A DNA stretch of 64,000 nt, from NCBI GenBank assembly GCA_039821605.1, contig JBCBNV010000001.1, positions 558,001 to 622,000 on the forward strand, in the 5' to 3' direction. The position numbers were made by a program, and so were the translations under genes. Position 1 is the first letter of the stretch, and the number at the start of each line of letters is the position of its first letter. Shown here one piece after another: positions 42,223 to 48,872 of this stretch. The notes beneath the pieces are model-generated. The model searched no databases, was not told where the DNA came from, and worked only from the letters and a program-made list of their open reading frames with translations. The DNA is from CALBPI01 sp039821605 (GTDB taxonomy: Bacteria > Pseudomonadota > Gammaproteobacteria > Steroidobacterales > Woeseiaceae).

Positions 42223-42261
42223 ATTATCTGTAGTGATCATCCGGGGCGTAATTTGCCCCGG
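42223..42261 (-). promoter_or_regulatory. map -10 element and palindrome in the map/rpsB divergent region
   Basis: On the minus strand GATAAT (42228-42223) is a good -10, 24 bases before the map start. A perfect 7-bp inverted repeat CCGGGGC-GTAATTT-GCCCCGG (42241-42261) covers the expected -35 position, so it may be an operator or, as RNA, a hairpin. Confidence 0.42.
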
Positions 42262-42290
42262 CAGCGGCGCTGCGGGCGCCCGCGCCGCGC

Positions 42291-42319
42291 TGGCACGCGC
42301 CCGGGCTCTGTGCTATAAA
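42291..42319 (+). promoter_or_regulatory. rpsB-tsf promoter
   Basis: -35 TGGCAC (42291-42296), 17-base spacer, extended -10 TGC-TATAAA (42311-42319, five of six matches). The start point would be near 42326, giving a leader of about 150 bases before rpsB. Confidence 0.65.
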
Positions 42320-42325
42320 GCGCGC

Positions 42326-42475
42326 GCCGAGAAGGGCGTGGACGGCTTGCCGTACCGAGCCCAGCTCACAATTCTAACTATTCCACACCTATATCGACAC
42401 CCGGTGCTGGGTGCCCCACCGAAAAAGGGGTTGCACTTGGGGGATATGGGGAGGCTTAACCCTAAGGAGACTTCC
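42326..42475 (+). promoter_or_regulatory. Long structured leader of rpsB, candidate S2 autoregulatory element
   Basis: The 150-base leader contains short complementary runs around 42402-42465, such as GGTG/CACC and CCCC/GGGG, and a strong AAGGAGA ribosome-binding site at 42464-42470. Gammaproteobacterial rpsB leaders are known to bind S2 and repress the operon. I cannot confirm the specific fold from the bases alone. Confidence 0.35.
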
Positions 42476-43408
42476 ATGGCCGACGTTACCATGCGTCAAA
42501 TGCTGGAAGCGGGCGTTCATTTCGGACATCAGACCCGCTACTGGAACCCGAAGATGGCCCCGTTCATCTTTGGCGATCGCAACAAGATCCACATCGTCAA
42601 CCTCGAACGCACGCTGCCCCTGTTCCGCGAAGCGCTGAACTACGTGAGCGGCCTAGCGTCTGATGGCGGCAACATCCTGTTCGTGGGCACCAAGCGCTCC
42701 GCGCGCGACACCATCGGCGAAGAAGCGCGCCGCTGTGGCATGCCGTTCGTCAACTACCGCTGGCTCGGCGGCATGCTGACCAACTTCAAGACCATTCGTC
42801 AGTCGATCAAGCGCCTCAAGGAGCTCGAGAGCCTGGGCGAGGGTGGCATGGTCGAATCGCTGACCAAGAAGGAAGTGCTCAACCTGGACCGCGAGCGCGA
42901 AAAGCTCGAGCGCAGCCTGGGCGGCATCAAGGACATGGGCGGTCTGCCGGACGCCATGTTCGTGGTTGACGTCGGGCACGAGAACATCGCCATCGACGAA
43001 GCCCGCAAGCTCGGTATTCCGATCGTTGCCGTGGTCGATACGAACTGCGCGCCTGATGGCATCGACTACGTGATCCCGGGCAACGATGACGCCATGCGTG
43101 CCATCAACTTGTACTCGACGGCGATCGCCGACGCCGTGCTAGACGGCCGCGCAACGGCGCCGCAGGCAGCACTGGGCGACGACGACTTCGTCGAGCTCGA
43201 CGAGGAAGGCAATGTGCGCAAGGCCGGTGGCAAGGGACGCGGTGGCCGTAAGCCTGCCGCCAAGCCTGCCGAGCCTGCCGCCAAGGCTTCTGAGCCCGCT
43301 GCCAAGGCTGCCGAGCCCGCCGCGGCCGAAGCGCCCGAGCCGGCGGTTGAAGCCGTTGCCGAAGCCGAAGCGCCTGCCGCCGAAGACGACGCCAGCGCCG
43401 ACGCCTGA
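42476..43408 (+). CDS. rpsB: 30S ribosomal protein S2 with long C-terminal tail
   Basis: The ATG at 42476 follows AAGGAGA and starts MADVTMRQMLEAGVHFGHQTRYWNPKM, the conserved S2 N-terminus. The core carries FVGTKRSARDTI, YRWLGGMLTNFKTI, MFVVDVGHENIAIDEARKLGIPIVAVVDTN and IPGNDDAMRAI. Length is 310 residues against 241 in E. coli; the extra residues are a C-terminal tail rich in Ala, Pro, Lys and Glu that includes three heptads of the form PAAK-x-x-E, then an acidic end (EDDASADA). S2 binds the back of the 30S subunit near S1. The tail is probably disordered. Confidence 0.97.
   Translation: MADVTMRQMLEAGVHFGHQTRYWNPKMAPFIFGDRNKIHIVNLERTLPLFREALNYVSGLASDGGNILFVGTKRSARDTIGEEARRCGMPFVNYRWLGGMLTNFKTIRQSIKRLKELESLGEGGMVESLTKKEVLNLDREREKLERSLGGIKDMGGLPDAMFVVDVGHENIAIDEARKLGIPIVAVVDTNCAPDGIDYVIPGNDDAMRAINLYSTAIADAVLDGRATAPQAALGDDDFVELDEEGNVRKAGGKGRGGRKPAAKPAEPAAKASEPAAKAAEPAAAEAPEPAVEAVAEAEAPAAEDDASADA
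43253..43315 (+). repeat. Three tandem 21-bp repeats encoding PAAK-x-x-E heptads in rpsB
   Basis: Three consecutive 21-base units encode P-A-A-K-P-A-E, P-A-A-K-A-S-E and P-A-A-K-A-A-E in the S2 tail, followed by degenerate copies. They probably arose by slippage. Confidence 0.8.
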
Positions 43409-43487
43409 GGCACTGCCACAGGGCTATCTGACACGCTGCCGGGACGAGTTCCTGGCAGCCTCAAACACCAATGACGAGGTAACACTC

Positions 43488-44375
43488 ATGGCTATCACCG
43501 CAGCAATGGTCAAAGAACTGCGTGAGCGTACGGGCGTCGGCATGATGGAGTGCAAGAAGGCGCTCGTTAAGGCTGACGGAGAAATGGAAGCGGCAGCACA
43601 GTTGCTGCGCGAGTCGGGCCAGGCCAAGGCCGACAAGAAGGCCGGCCGAGTGGCCGCAGAAGGCCGCATCGTTGTACGCCACGGCGACACGGCCGCGATC
43701 ATTGTCGAAGTGAACTGCGAAACCGACTTCGTGGCCAACGACGACAACTTCATCGACTTCGCGGAATCGGTTGCCGCGGTCGCACTGGAGCAGCGTCCGG
43801 CAGACGTCGACGCGCTCATGGCGGCCACCTTCGCCGACGGCGAAACGGTCGAAGCCACGCGCACGGCGCTCATCGCCAAGATCGGCGAGAACATCGGCGT
43901 GCGTCGTTTCGACATCGTTGACGCCGGCGACGGCGCCTTGGCCAGCTACACCCATGGTGCCCGCATCGGCGCGCTGGTTGCCGTCACGGGCGGCGACGAT
44001 GCGCTGGGCAAGGACATCGCGATGCACGTGGCCGCATCGTCGCCCGTGTGCGTCGACGAAGCCGGTGTGCCGCAGGAGACGATCGACGGTGAGCGCGCCA
44101 TCCTCGTGGAACAGGCGAAAGGCAGCGGCAAGCCCGACGACATCATCGCCAAGATGGTCGATGGGCGCATGCGCAAGTTCCTGGGCGAGATCACGCTTGT
44201 GGGTCAGCCCTTCGTCAAGGACCCCGACCAGACCGTTGGCAAGCTCCTGAAGCAGCACGGCGCGACGGTGTCGCGTTTCGTGCGCTACGAGGTGGGCGAG
44301 GGTGTCGAAAAGCAAGAAGACAACTTCGCAGAGGAAGTCATGGCTCAGGTTGCTGCCGCACAGGGCAAGTCCTGA
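43488..44375 (+). CDS. tsf: Elongation factor Ts
   Basis: 295 residues from the ATG at 43488, where MAITAAMVKELRERTGVGMMECKKALVKA gives the UBA-like N-terminal domain. The core has VEVNCETDFVANDDNF, GARIGALVAVTGG, DIAMHVAASSPVCVDE and GKPDDIIAKMVDGRMRKFLGEITLVGQPFVKD, all standard EF-Ts blocks. It exchanges GDP for GTP on EF-Tu. It follows rpsB in the usual order and should be transcribed from the rpsB promoter. Confidence 0.98.
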   Translation: MAITAAMVKELRERTGVGMMECKKALVKADGEMEAAAQLLRESGQAKADKKAGRVAAEGRIVVRHGDTAAIIVEVNCETDFVANDDNFIDFAESVAAVALEQRPADVDALMAATFADGETVEATRTALIAKIGENIGVRRFDIVDAGDGALASYTHGARIGALVAVTGGDDALGKDIAMHVAASSPVCVDEAGVPQETIDGERAILVEQAKGSGKPDDIIAKMVDGRMRKFLGEITLVGQPFVKDPDQTVGKLLKQHGATVSRFVRYEVGEGVEKQEDNFAEEVMAQVAAAQGKS

Positions 44376-44398
44376 AGCACTTCGCGATGACCGTTGGT

Positions 44399-44428
44399 GG
44401 CGGGCGCTGGGTTACACTGTCGCCCGCC
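44399..44428 (+). promoter_or_regulatory. GC-rich inverted repeat enclosing a -10-like element before pyrH
   Basis: GGCGGGCG (44399-44406) and CGCCCGCC (44421-44428) form a perfect 8-bp stem. The 14-base loop contains TACACT (44413-44418), a -10-like hexamer. The element lies between tsf and pyrH and could be a tsf transcript end, an attenuator or a pyrH operator. There is no T-tract. Confidence 0.38.
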
Positions 44429-44465
44429 GCCGCAGCGGCCATGACATCACGGAGGCCATCAACGC

Positions 44466-45191
44466 ATGAGTAAAAAGGCGGCACCGATCGCCAGGCGCGT
44501 CCTGCTGAAGCTCAGCGGCGAGGCGCTCATGGGGGATCTCAAGTACGGCATCGATCCGAACGTGATTGGCCGTATCGCAAGCGAAGTGGCCACGATCGTC
44601 AGCATGGGGGTCGAGGTCGCCATCGTCATCGGCGGTGGCAACATCTTCCGTGGCGCGGGCCTGGCCCGCGCGGGTATGGACCGAGTCACGGGTGACCACA
44701 TGGGCATGCTGGCCACGGTCATGAACGCGCTGGCGATTCAGGACGCGCTCGAGCGCCAGGAAGTCTATGCACGCGTGATGTCCGCACTGGCCATCAACGA
44801 CGTCTGCGAAGACTACATTCGGCGGCGCGCCATGCGCCACCTCGAGAAAGGCCGCGTCGTGGTGCTGGCTGCCGGTACGGGTAACCCGTTCTTCACAACC
44901 GATACGGCCGCCAGCTTGCGCGCCATCGAGATCGGCGCAGACCTCATGCTCAAGGCCACGAAGGTCAATGGGGTCTTCGACAGTGATCCTGCGACCAACC
45001 CCGATGCCGAGCAGCTGCCCGAAGTCAGTTTCGACCGCGTGCTCGCGGACCGGCTCAATGTCATGGATGCGACGGCGATCGTCATGTGCCGCGACAATGC
45101 CGTGCCGCTGCGAGTCTTCGACATGACCGAACCCGACGCGCTCGTGCGTGTCATCGAGGGCGAGCCCCTCGGCACTCTCGTTACCGCCTGA
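44466..45191 (+). CDS. pyrH: UMP kinase
   Basis: 241 residues, as in E. coli. Conserved blocks: RVLLKLSGEALMG, VAIVIGGGNIFRGAGLA, DHMGMLATVMNALAIQDALE, VVLAAGTGNPFFTTDTAASLRAIEIGADLMLKATKV and FDMTEPDALVRVIEG. It phosphorylates UMP to UDP, is a hexamer regulated by GTP and UTP, and feeds UDP-sugar and nucleic acid synthesis. The gene order tsf-pyrH-frr is the common one. Confidence 0.98.
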   Translation: MSKKAAPIARRVLLKLSGEALMGDLKYGIDPNVIGRIASEVATIVSMGVEVAIVIGGGNIFRGAGLARAGMDRVTGDHMGMLATVMNALAIQDALERQEVYARVMSALAINDVCEDYIRRRAMRHLEKGRVVVLAAGTGNPFFTTDTAASLRAIEIGADLMLKATKVNGVFDSDPATNPDAEQLPEVSFDRVLADRLNVMDATAIVMCRDNAVPLRVFDMTEPDALVRVIEGEPLGTLVTA

Positions 45192-45207
45192 AGCTGGAAC
45201 ACCCAAT

Positions 45208-45765
45208 ATGATCGAAGACATCAAGAAAGACGCCGCAGAGCGTATGGGCAAGAGCGTCGAATCGCTTCGGGTCGAGTTGCAGAAGATCCGCACGGGCCGC
45301 GCGCACACGAGCCTGCTCGATCACATCATGGTCGAGTACTACGGCAGCGACGTGCCCTTGAACCAGGTCGCCAACCTGGGCGTGGAGGATGCCCGCACGC
45401 TCACCGTCACGCCCTGGGAAAAAGACATGGTTGCCAAGGTTGAAAAGGCCATTATGAATTCCGACCTCGGTCTCAACCCGGCCTCGGCCGGCACCGTGAT
45501 TCGTGTGCCGCTGCCGCCGCTGACCGAGGAACGCCGAAAAGACCTCATTCGCATCGTGCGCAATGAGGCTGAAGGCGGTCGCGTCGCGATCCGAAATATC
45601 CGACGTGATGCGCTCAACGATTTCAAGGACCTTCTGAAGGAAAAGGATATCGGCGAGGACGACGAACGACGCGCCGCGGACGACGTGCAAACCCTGACCG
45701 ACACCTACGTGGGCCAGGTGGACGCATTGCTGTCCGAGAAAGAAACCGAGCTCATGGAAATCTGA
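45208..45765 (+). CDS. frr: Ribosome recycling factor
   Basis: 185 residues from the ATG at 45208, with AAGCTGGAAC upstream. Typical features are DAAERMGKSVESLRVELQKIRTGRAHTSLLD, YYGSDVPLNQVANLGVEDARTLTVTPWEKDM, SDLGLNPASAGTVIRVPLPPLTEERRKDL and the C-terminal helix. With EF-G it splits post-termination ribosomes. In E. coli dxr follows; here uppS starts 13 bases later with no dxr between. Confidence 0.98.
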   Translation: MIEDIKKDAAERMGKSVESLRVELQKIRTGRAHTSLLDHIMVEYYGSDVPLNQVANLGVEDARTLTVTPWEKDMVAKVEKAIMNSDLGLNPASAGTVIRVPLPPLTEERRKDLIRIVRNEAEGGRVAIRNIRRDALNDFKDLLKEKDIGEDDERRAADDVQTLTDTYVGQVDALLSEKETELMEI

Positions 45766-45778
45766 GTTACTCGGGGTC

Positions 45779-46534
45779 ATGTCGGATCGCGATACGCCAA
45801 GCCAACGGGTGCGCCTGCCACAACACGTGGCCGTCATCATGGACGGCAACGGTCGCTGGGCGCGACGGCGTGGTCTGCCCCGTCACCTGGGTCACCGAGC
45901 CGGCGTCAAGGCCGTGCGGGCGACCGTGCGACGCTGCGGCGAGCTCGGTGTCGACTACCTGACCTTGTTCGCATTCTCGAGTGAAAACTGGTCTCGACCG
46001 CGCGATGAAGTGGTCGGTCTCATGAAGCTGTTTCTCGATGCGCTGCAGCGTGAGGTTGCGGAGCTGCACGAGAACAATGTCCGCCTGAGGTTCATCGGCG
46101 ACCTGTCGCGCCTGTCGGAACGATTGCGGCGCGGCATGCAGGATGCCGAACGGCTGACGCGCGAGAACAGCGGCCTGGCGCTGCAGGTTGCCGTCGGATT
46201 TGGTGGCCGCTGGGACATTGTCGAAGCTGCGCGCGAGCTCGCGGAGCGCGCTAGCGCGGGTACGCTCGACCCCGCGGAACTCGACGAACAGCATGTCAGC
46301 GACAGCCTGTCGCTCGCAGGCTGTCCGGACCCCGACCTCATGATTCGCACGGGCGGCGAACAGCGCATCAGCAACTTCCTGCTCTGGCACGCGGCATATG
46401 CCGAGCTGTTCTTCTGCGACACACTCTGGCCCGATTTTGACGCGGAGGCGCTGGAACAGGCGCTGTCCTGGTTCGGCAGTCGCGAGCGCCGCTTTGGCCG
46501 CGTGGAGACGCTCCCAAAAGAAGAGGCCAGCTGA
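45779..46534 (+). CDS. uppS: Undecaprenyl diphosphate synthase
   Basis: 251 residues of the cis-prenyltransferase family. VAVIMDGNGRWARRRGLPRHLGHRAGVKAVR holds the catalytic Asp, LTLFAFSSENWSRPRDEV the Asn/Trp/Arg set, VGFGGRWDIVEAA replaces the more usual N-Y-G-G-R form, and CPDPDLMIRTGGEQRISNFLLWHAAYAELFF ends the active site. It makes C55 undecaprenyl diphosphate, the lipid carrier for peptidoglycan and O-antigen. cdsA begins 1 base after the stop, so the genes are coupled. Confidence 0.97.
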   Translation: MSDRDTPSQRVRLPQHVAVIMDGNGRWARRRGLPRHLGHRAGVKAVRATVRRCGELGVDYLTLFAFSSENWSRPRDEVVGLMKLFLDALQREVAELHENNVRLRFIGDLSRLSERLRRGMQDAERLTRENSGLALQVAVGFGGRWDIVEAARELAERASAGTLDPAELDEQHVSDSLSLAGCPDPDLMIRTGGEQRISNFLLWHAAYAELFFCDTLWPDFDAEALEQALSWFGSRERRFGRVETLPKEEAS

Positions 46535-46535
46535 G

Positions 46536-47348
46536 GTGCTGCGCGCGCGCATCATCACCGCCGTATGCGCACTGGCGGCCATTTTCCTGGTGCTGTTTGT
46601 GCTGCCTCCCGTGGTGGTGGCACCCGTCATCCTGCTCGTGATCACGGGCGCGGCCTGGGAGTGGTCCCGCCTCGCGGGGCTCGAGGCTGCGCTGCCGCGT
46701 GCCGCTTACATCCTCGGTATCGCGGCGGCGACCGCAGCCGCCTCGATCACCTGGCCGCACCTGGCGTTTGGGCCGTTGCTCGTGGCCGCCGGGGTCTGGT
46801 GGCTGCTCGCGTTCATTCTTGTGGTGCGTTACCCCGTGAAAGTGCCGCGCGCCCTGGTGCTGCTTGGCGGGCCGTTGACGCTGATTCCCGCGGGCTTCGC
46901 GCTGATTGCGCTGACGCGCAATGAGATGCTGACGACACTCGACGGTGCAGGGCTGTTGTTGTTCGTACTCGTGACGATCTGGGGCGCGGACGTCGGTGCG
47001 TATTTTGCGGGCCGTGCGCTGGGCAAACGCAAGCTCGCGCCCCATGTCAGCCCCAACAAGACCTGGGAAGGCGTGTTGGGCGGGCTGGTGCTCGTGGCGC
47101 TCATCGGCGCTGGTGGGGCCTGGATCACAGGGCTTGCCTGGTTCCGGCTTGTACCCCTGTGCGTGGCCGTGGCGGCTATTTCGATTGTCGGCGACCTCAC
47201 CGTGAGCCTGTTCAAGCGTGAGGCCGGGATCAAGGATTCGGGCACATTGTTTCCCGGGCACGGCGGGATTCTCGATCGAATCGACAGCATCGCCGCAGGC
47301 ACACCGTTGTTCGTGGCGGGCATCTACCTCGGGCACGGACCGTGGTAG
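46536..47348 (+). CDS. cdsA: Phosphatidate cytidylyltransferase
   Basis: GTG start at 46536, one base after the uppS stop, with AAGAGG upstream; 270 residues. Multiple hydrophobic segments span the protein, and the family signature lies at the C-terminus: VSPNKTWEGVLGG and SLFKREAGIKDSGTLFPGHGGILDRIDS. It makes CDP-diacylglycerol from phosphatidate and CTP, the precursor of all phospholipids, in the inner membrane. Confidence 0.97.
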   Translation: MLRARIITAVCALAAIFLVLFVLPPVVVAPVILLVITGAAWEWSRLAGLEAALPRAAYILGIAAATAAASITWPHLAFGPLLVAAGVWWLLAFILVVRYPVKVPRALVLLGGPLTLIPAGFALIALTRNEMLTTLDGAGLLLFVLVTIWGADVGAYFAGRALGKRKLAPHVSPNKTWEGVLGGLVLVALIGAGGAWITGLAWFRLVPLCVAVAAISIVGDLTVSLFKREAGIKDSGTLFPGHGGILDRIDSIAAGTPLFVAGIYLGHGPW

Positions 47349-47352
47349 TCGG

Positions 47353-47374
47353 GCGCAGCGGCTTAAGCCTGCGC
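47353..47374 (+). promoter_or_regulatory. Stem-loop after cdsA
   Basis: GCGCAG (47353-47358) pairs with CTGCGC (47369-47374); the interior contains the palindrome GCTTAAGC. There is no T-tract, so it may be a weak transcription end or an RNA-stability hairpin between cdsA and rseP. Confidence 0.35.
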
Positions 47375-47421
47375 GGCCCCTCGTGTATCGTTTCGCTCAG
47401 CGTTTCGATGCTTGCAGCCCG

Positions 47422-47450
47422 GGAACGATGGCTGCCAGGCATGGTCTGTA
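47422..47450 (+). promoter_or_regulatory. Candidate sigma-E (RpoE) promoter before rseP-bamA-skp
   Basis: GGAACGA (47422-47428) resembles the sigma-E -35 GGAACTT. After 16 bases comes TCTGTA (47445-47450), close to the sigma-E -10 TCTGA. The start point would be near 47457, about 30 bases before rseP. RpoE controls the bamA-skp-lpxD genes in E. coli, which supports the reading. Confidence 0.55.
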
Positions 47451-47487
47451 ACGTCGGTGACGTGCCGAGCGCGCGGAGGGGCCACGA

Positions 47488-48861
47488 ATGACAGTACTGG
47501 GCTATGTGTTTGCGCTGATCCTGACGATCAGTCTGCTCGTTGCCGTGCACGAGTTCGGCCACTTCATCGTGGCGCGCTGGTGCGGCATCAAGGTGCTGCG
47601 ATTCTCGATTGGCTTCGGCAAGCCCATCTGGCGCTACCAGCGCCACCGTGACGACACGGAATACTGCATCAGCGCGTTGCCGCTGGGTGGCTACGTCAAG
47701 ATGCTCGACGAGCGCGAGGGCAATGTTTCGGCGCGCGACGCGGGCCAGAGTTTCAACGCCCAGCCGGTCTGGCAACGCATCGCGGTACTACTCGCGGGGC
47801 CTGCGTTCAATTTTCTGTTTGCCATTGCTGCCTATTGGCTGATTCTCGTGCTCGGGACCATGGTGACGCGGCCTGTCGTTGGCGAGGTCGCACCGGGTTC
47901 ACCGGCCGATGTGGCGGGCCTGCAATACGGCGATGTCATCGCGTCGGTGGGCGGCCGTTCCATCGAGAGCTGGCAGGGCGGCCTGCAGGTACTGGTTGAC
48001 GAACTCGTCGACGATGCCCGCATCCCGCTGACGATCGATCGCGAAGGCGCGGCCAGTTTCGATACGGTGCTCGTTACCGACGCCGAGACGGCGCGTCTCA
48101 GTGAGCCGGGCAAACTCTTCGAGGGCCTGGGGTTCGGTGTCTGGTCGCCACGCCCCATCATCGGTGAGGTCACGCCGGATACCCCGGCCGCTTTCGCAGG
48201 GATCCAGCCGGGCGATCGTGTCCTCACCGTGCAGGGCGATGCGGTCACGACCTGGAACCAGGTTGTCGAGCGCATCCGCGCCGCGGGCGAGACGCCCGTG
48301 CAGCTCAGCCTGGAACGGGGCGAGCAGATTGTCGATGTGTCCGTGACGCCGCGCATGGTCGACACGGAAGCGGGGCGCGTTGCGCGTATCGGCGCAGCCA
48401 ATTTTGTCGGCCCTGATTCGCGGCCCGAGAATCTCTACGCTGAAAAGCGCCTGGGTGTTGTCGAGGCCCTGCCGGCCGCTGTCGTGAAGACCGGCGAGCT
48501 CACGATGTTCACGCTTGAGATGTTCGGTCGCATGATCACGGGTTCGGTGTCGACAAAGAACATCTCGGGCCCGATCAACATCGCCGAGTACGCGGGCTTC
48601 ACCTTGAGCCGCGGCTTCATCGACTTTCTCGATTTCCTGGCGCTCGTGAGCGTTAGCCTCGGCGTGCTCAACCTGCTGCCGGTACCCATGCTCGACGGCG
48701 GGCAGATCGTCTACCAGTCCGTCGAAGGCATCACGGGTCGTCCGCTCTCCGAGCGTTTGCAGATGCTGGGCCACCAGGTTGGCCTGTTCCTGCTCGTGGG
48801 TGTCATGAGCCTCGCCTTTTATAACGACATTGCCCGTGTCGTCGAACGTTTTCTGAGCTGA
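47488..48861 (+). CDS. rseP: Intramembrane zinc metalloprotease RseP
   Basis: 457 residues. The zinc site HEFGHF is in the first membrane helix (VAVHEFGHFIVARW), and the third ligand is in LNLLPVPMLDGGQIVYQ near the C-terminus. Two PDZ domains follow the first helices (VVGEVAPGSPADVAGLQYGD and IIGEVTPDTPAAFAGIQPGD). RseP cuts anti-sigma factor RseA within the membrane after DegS, releasing sigma-E. It is placed directly before bamA, whose misassembly triggers that stress response. AGGGGCCACGA precedes the ATG. Confidence 0.97.
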   Translation: MTVLGYVFALILTISLLVAVHEFGHFIVARWCGIKVLRFSIGFGKPIWRYQRHRDDTEYCISALPLGGYVKMLDEREGNVSARDAGQSFNAQPVWQRIAVLLAGPAFNFLFAIAAYWLILVLGTMVTRPVVGEVAPGSPADVAGLQYGDVIASVGGRSIESWQGGLQVLVDELVDDARIPLTIDREGAASFDTVLVTDAETARLSEPGKLFEGLGFGVWSPRPIIGEVTPDTPAAFAGIQPGDRVLTVQGDAVTTWNQVVERIRAAGETPVQLSLERGEQIVDVSVTPRMVDTEAGRVARIGAANFVGPDSRPENLYAEKRLGVVEALPAAVVKTGELTMFTLEMFGRMITGSVSTKNISGPINIAEYAGFTLSRGFIDFLDFLALVSVSLGVLNLLPVPMLDGGQIVYQSVEGITGRPLSERLQMLGHQVGLFLLVGVMSLAFYNDIARVVERFLS

Positions 48862-48872
48862 TCGCCACTATC

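Noticed and set aside
43253..43315. CRISPR-like repeats
   Set aside because: The only tandem repeats are in-frame 21-bp units coding for the S2 tail, without spacers.
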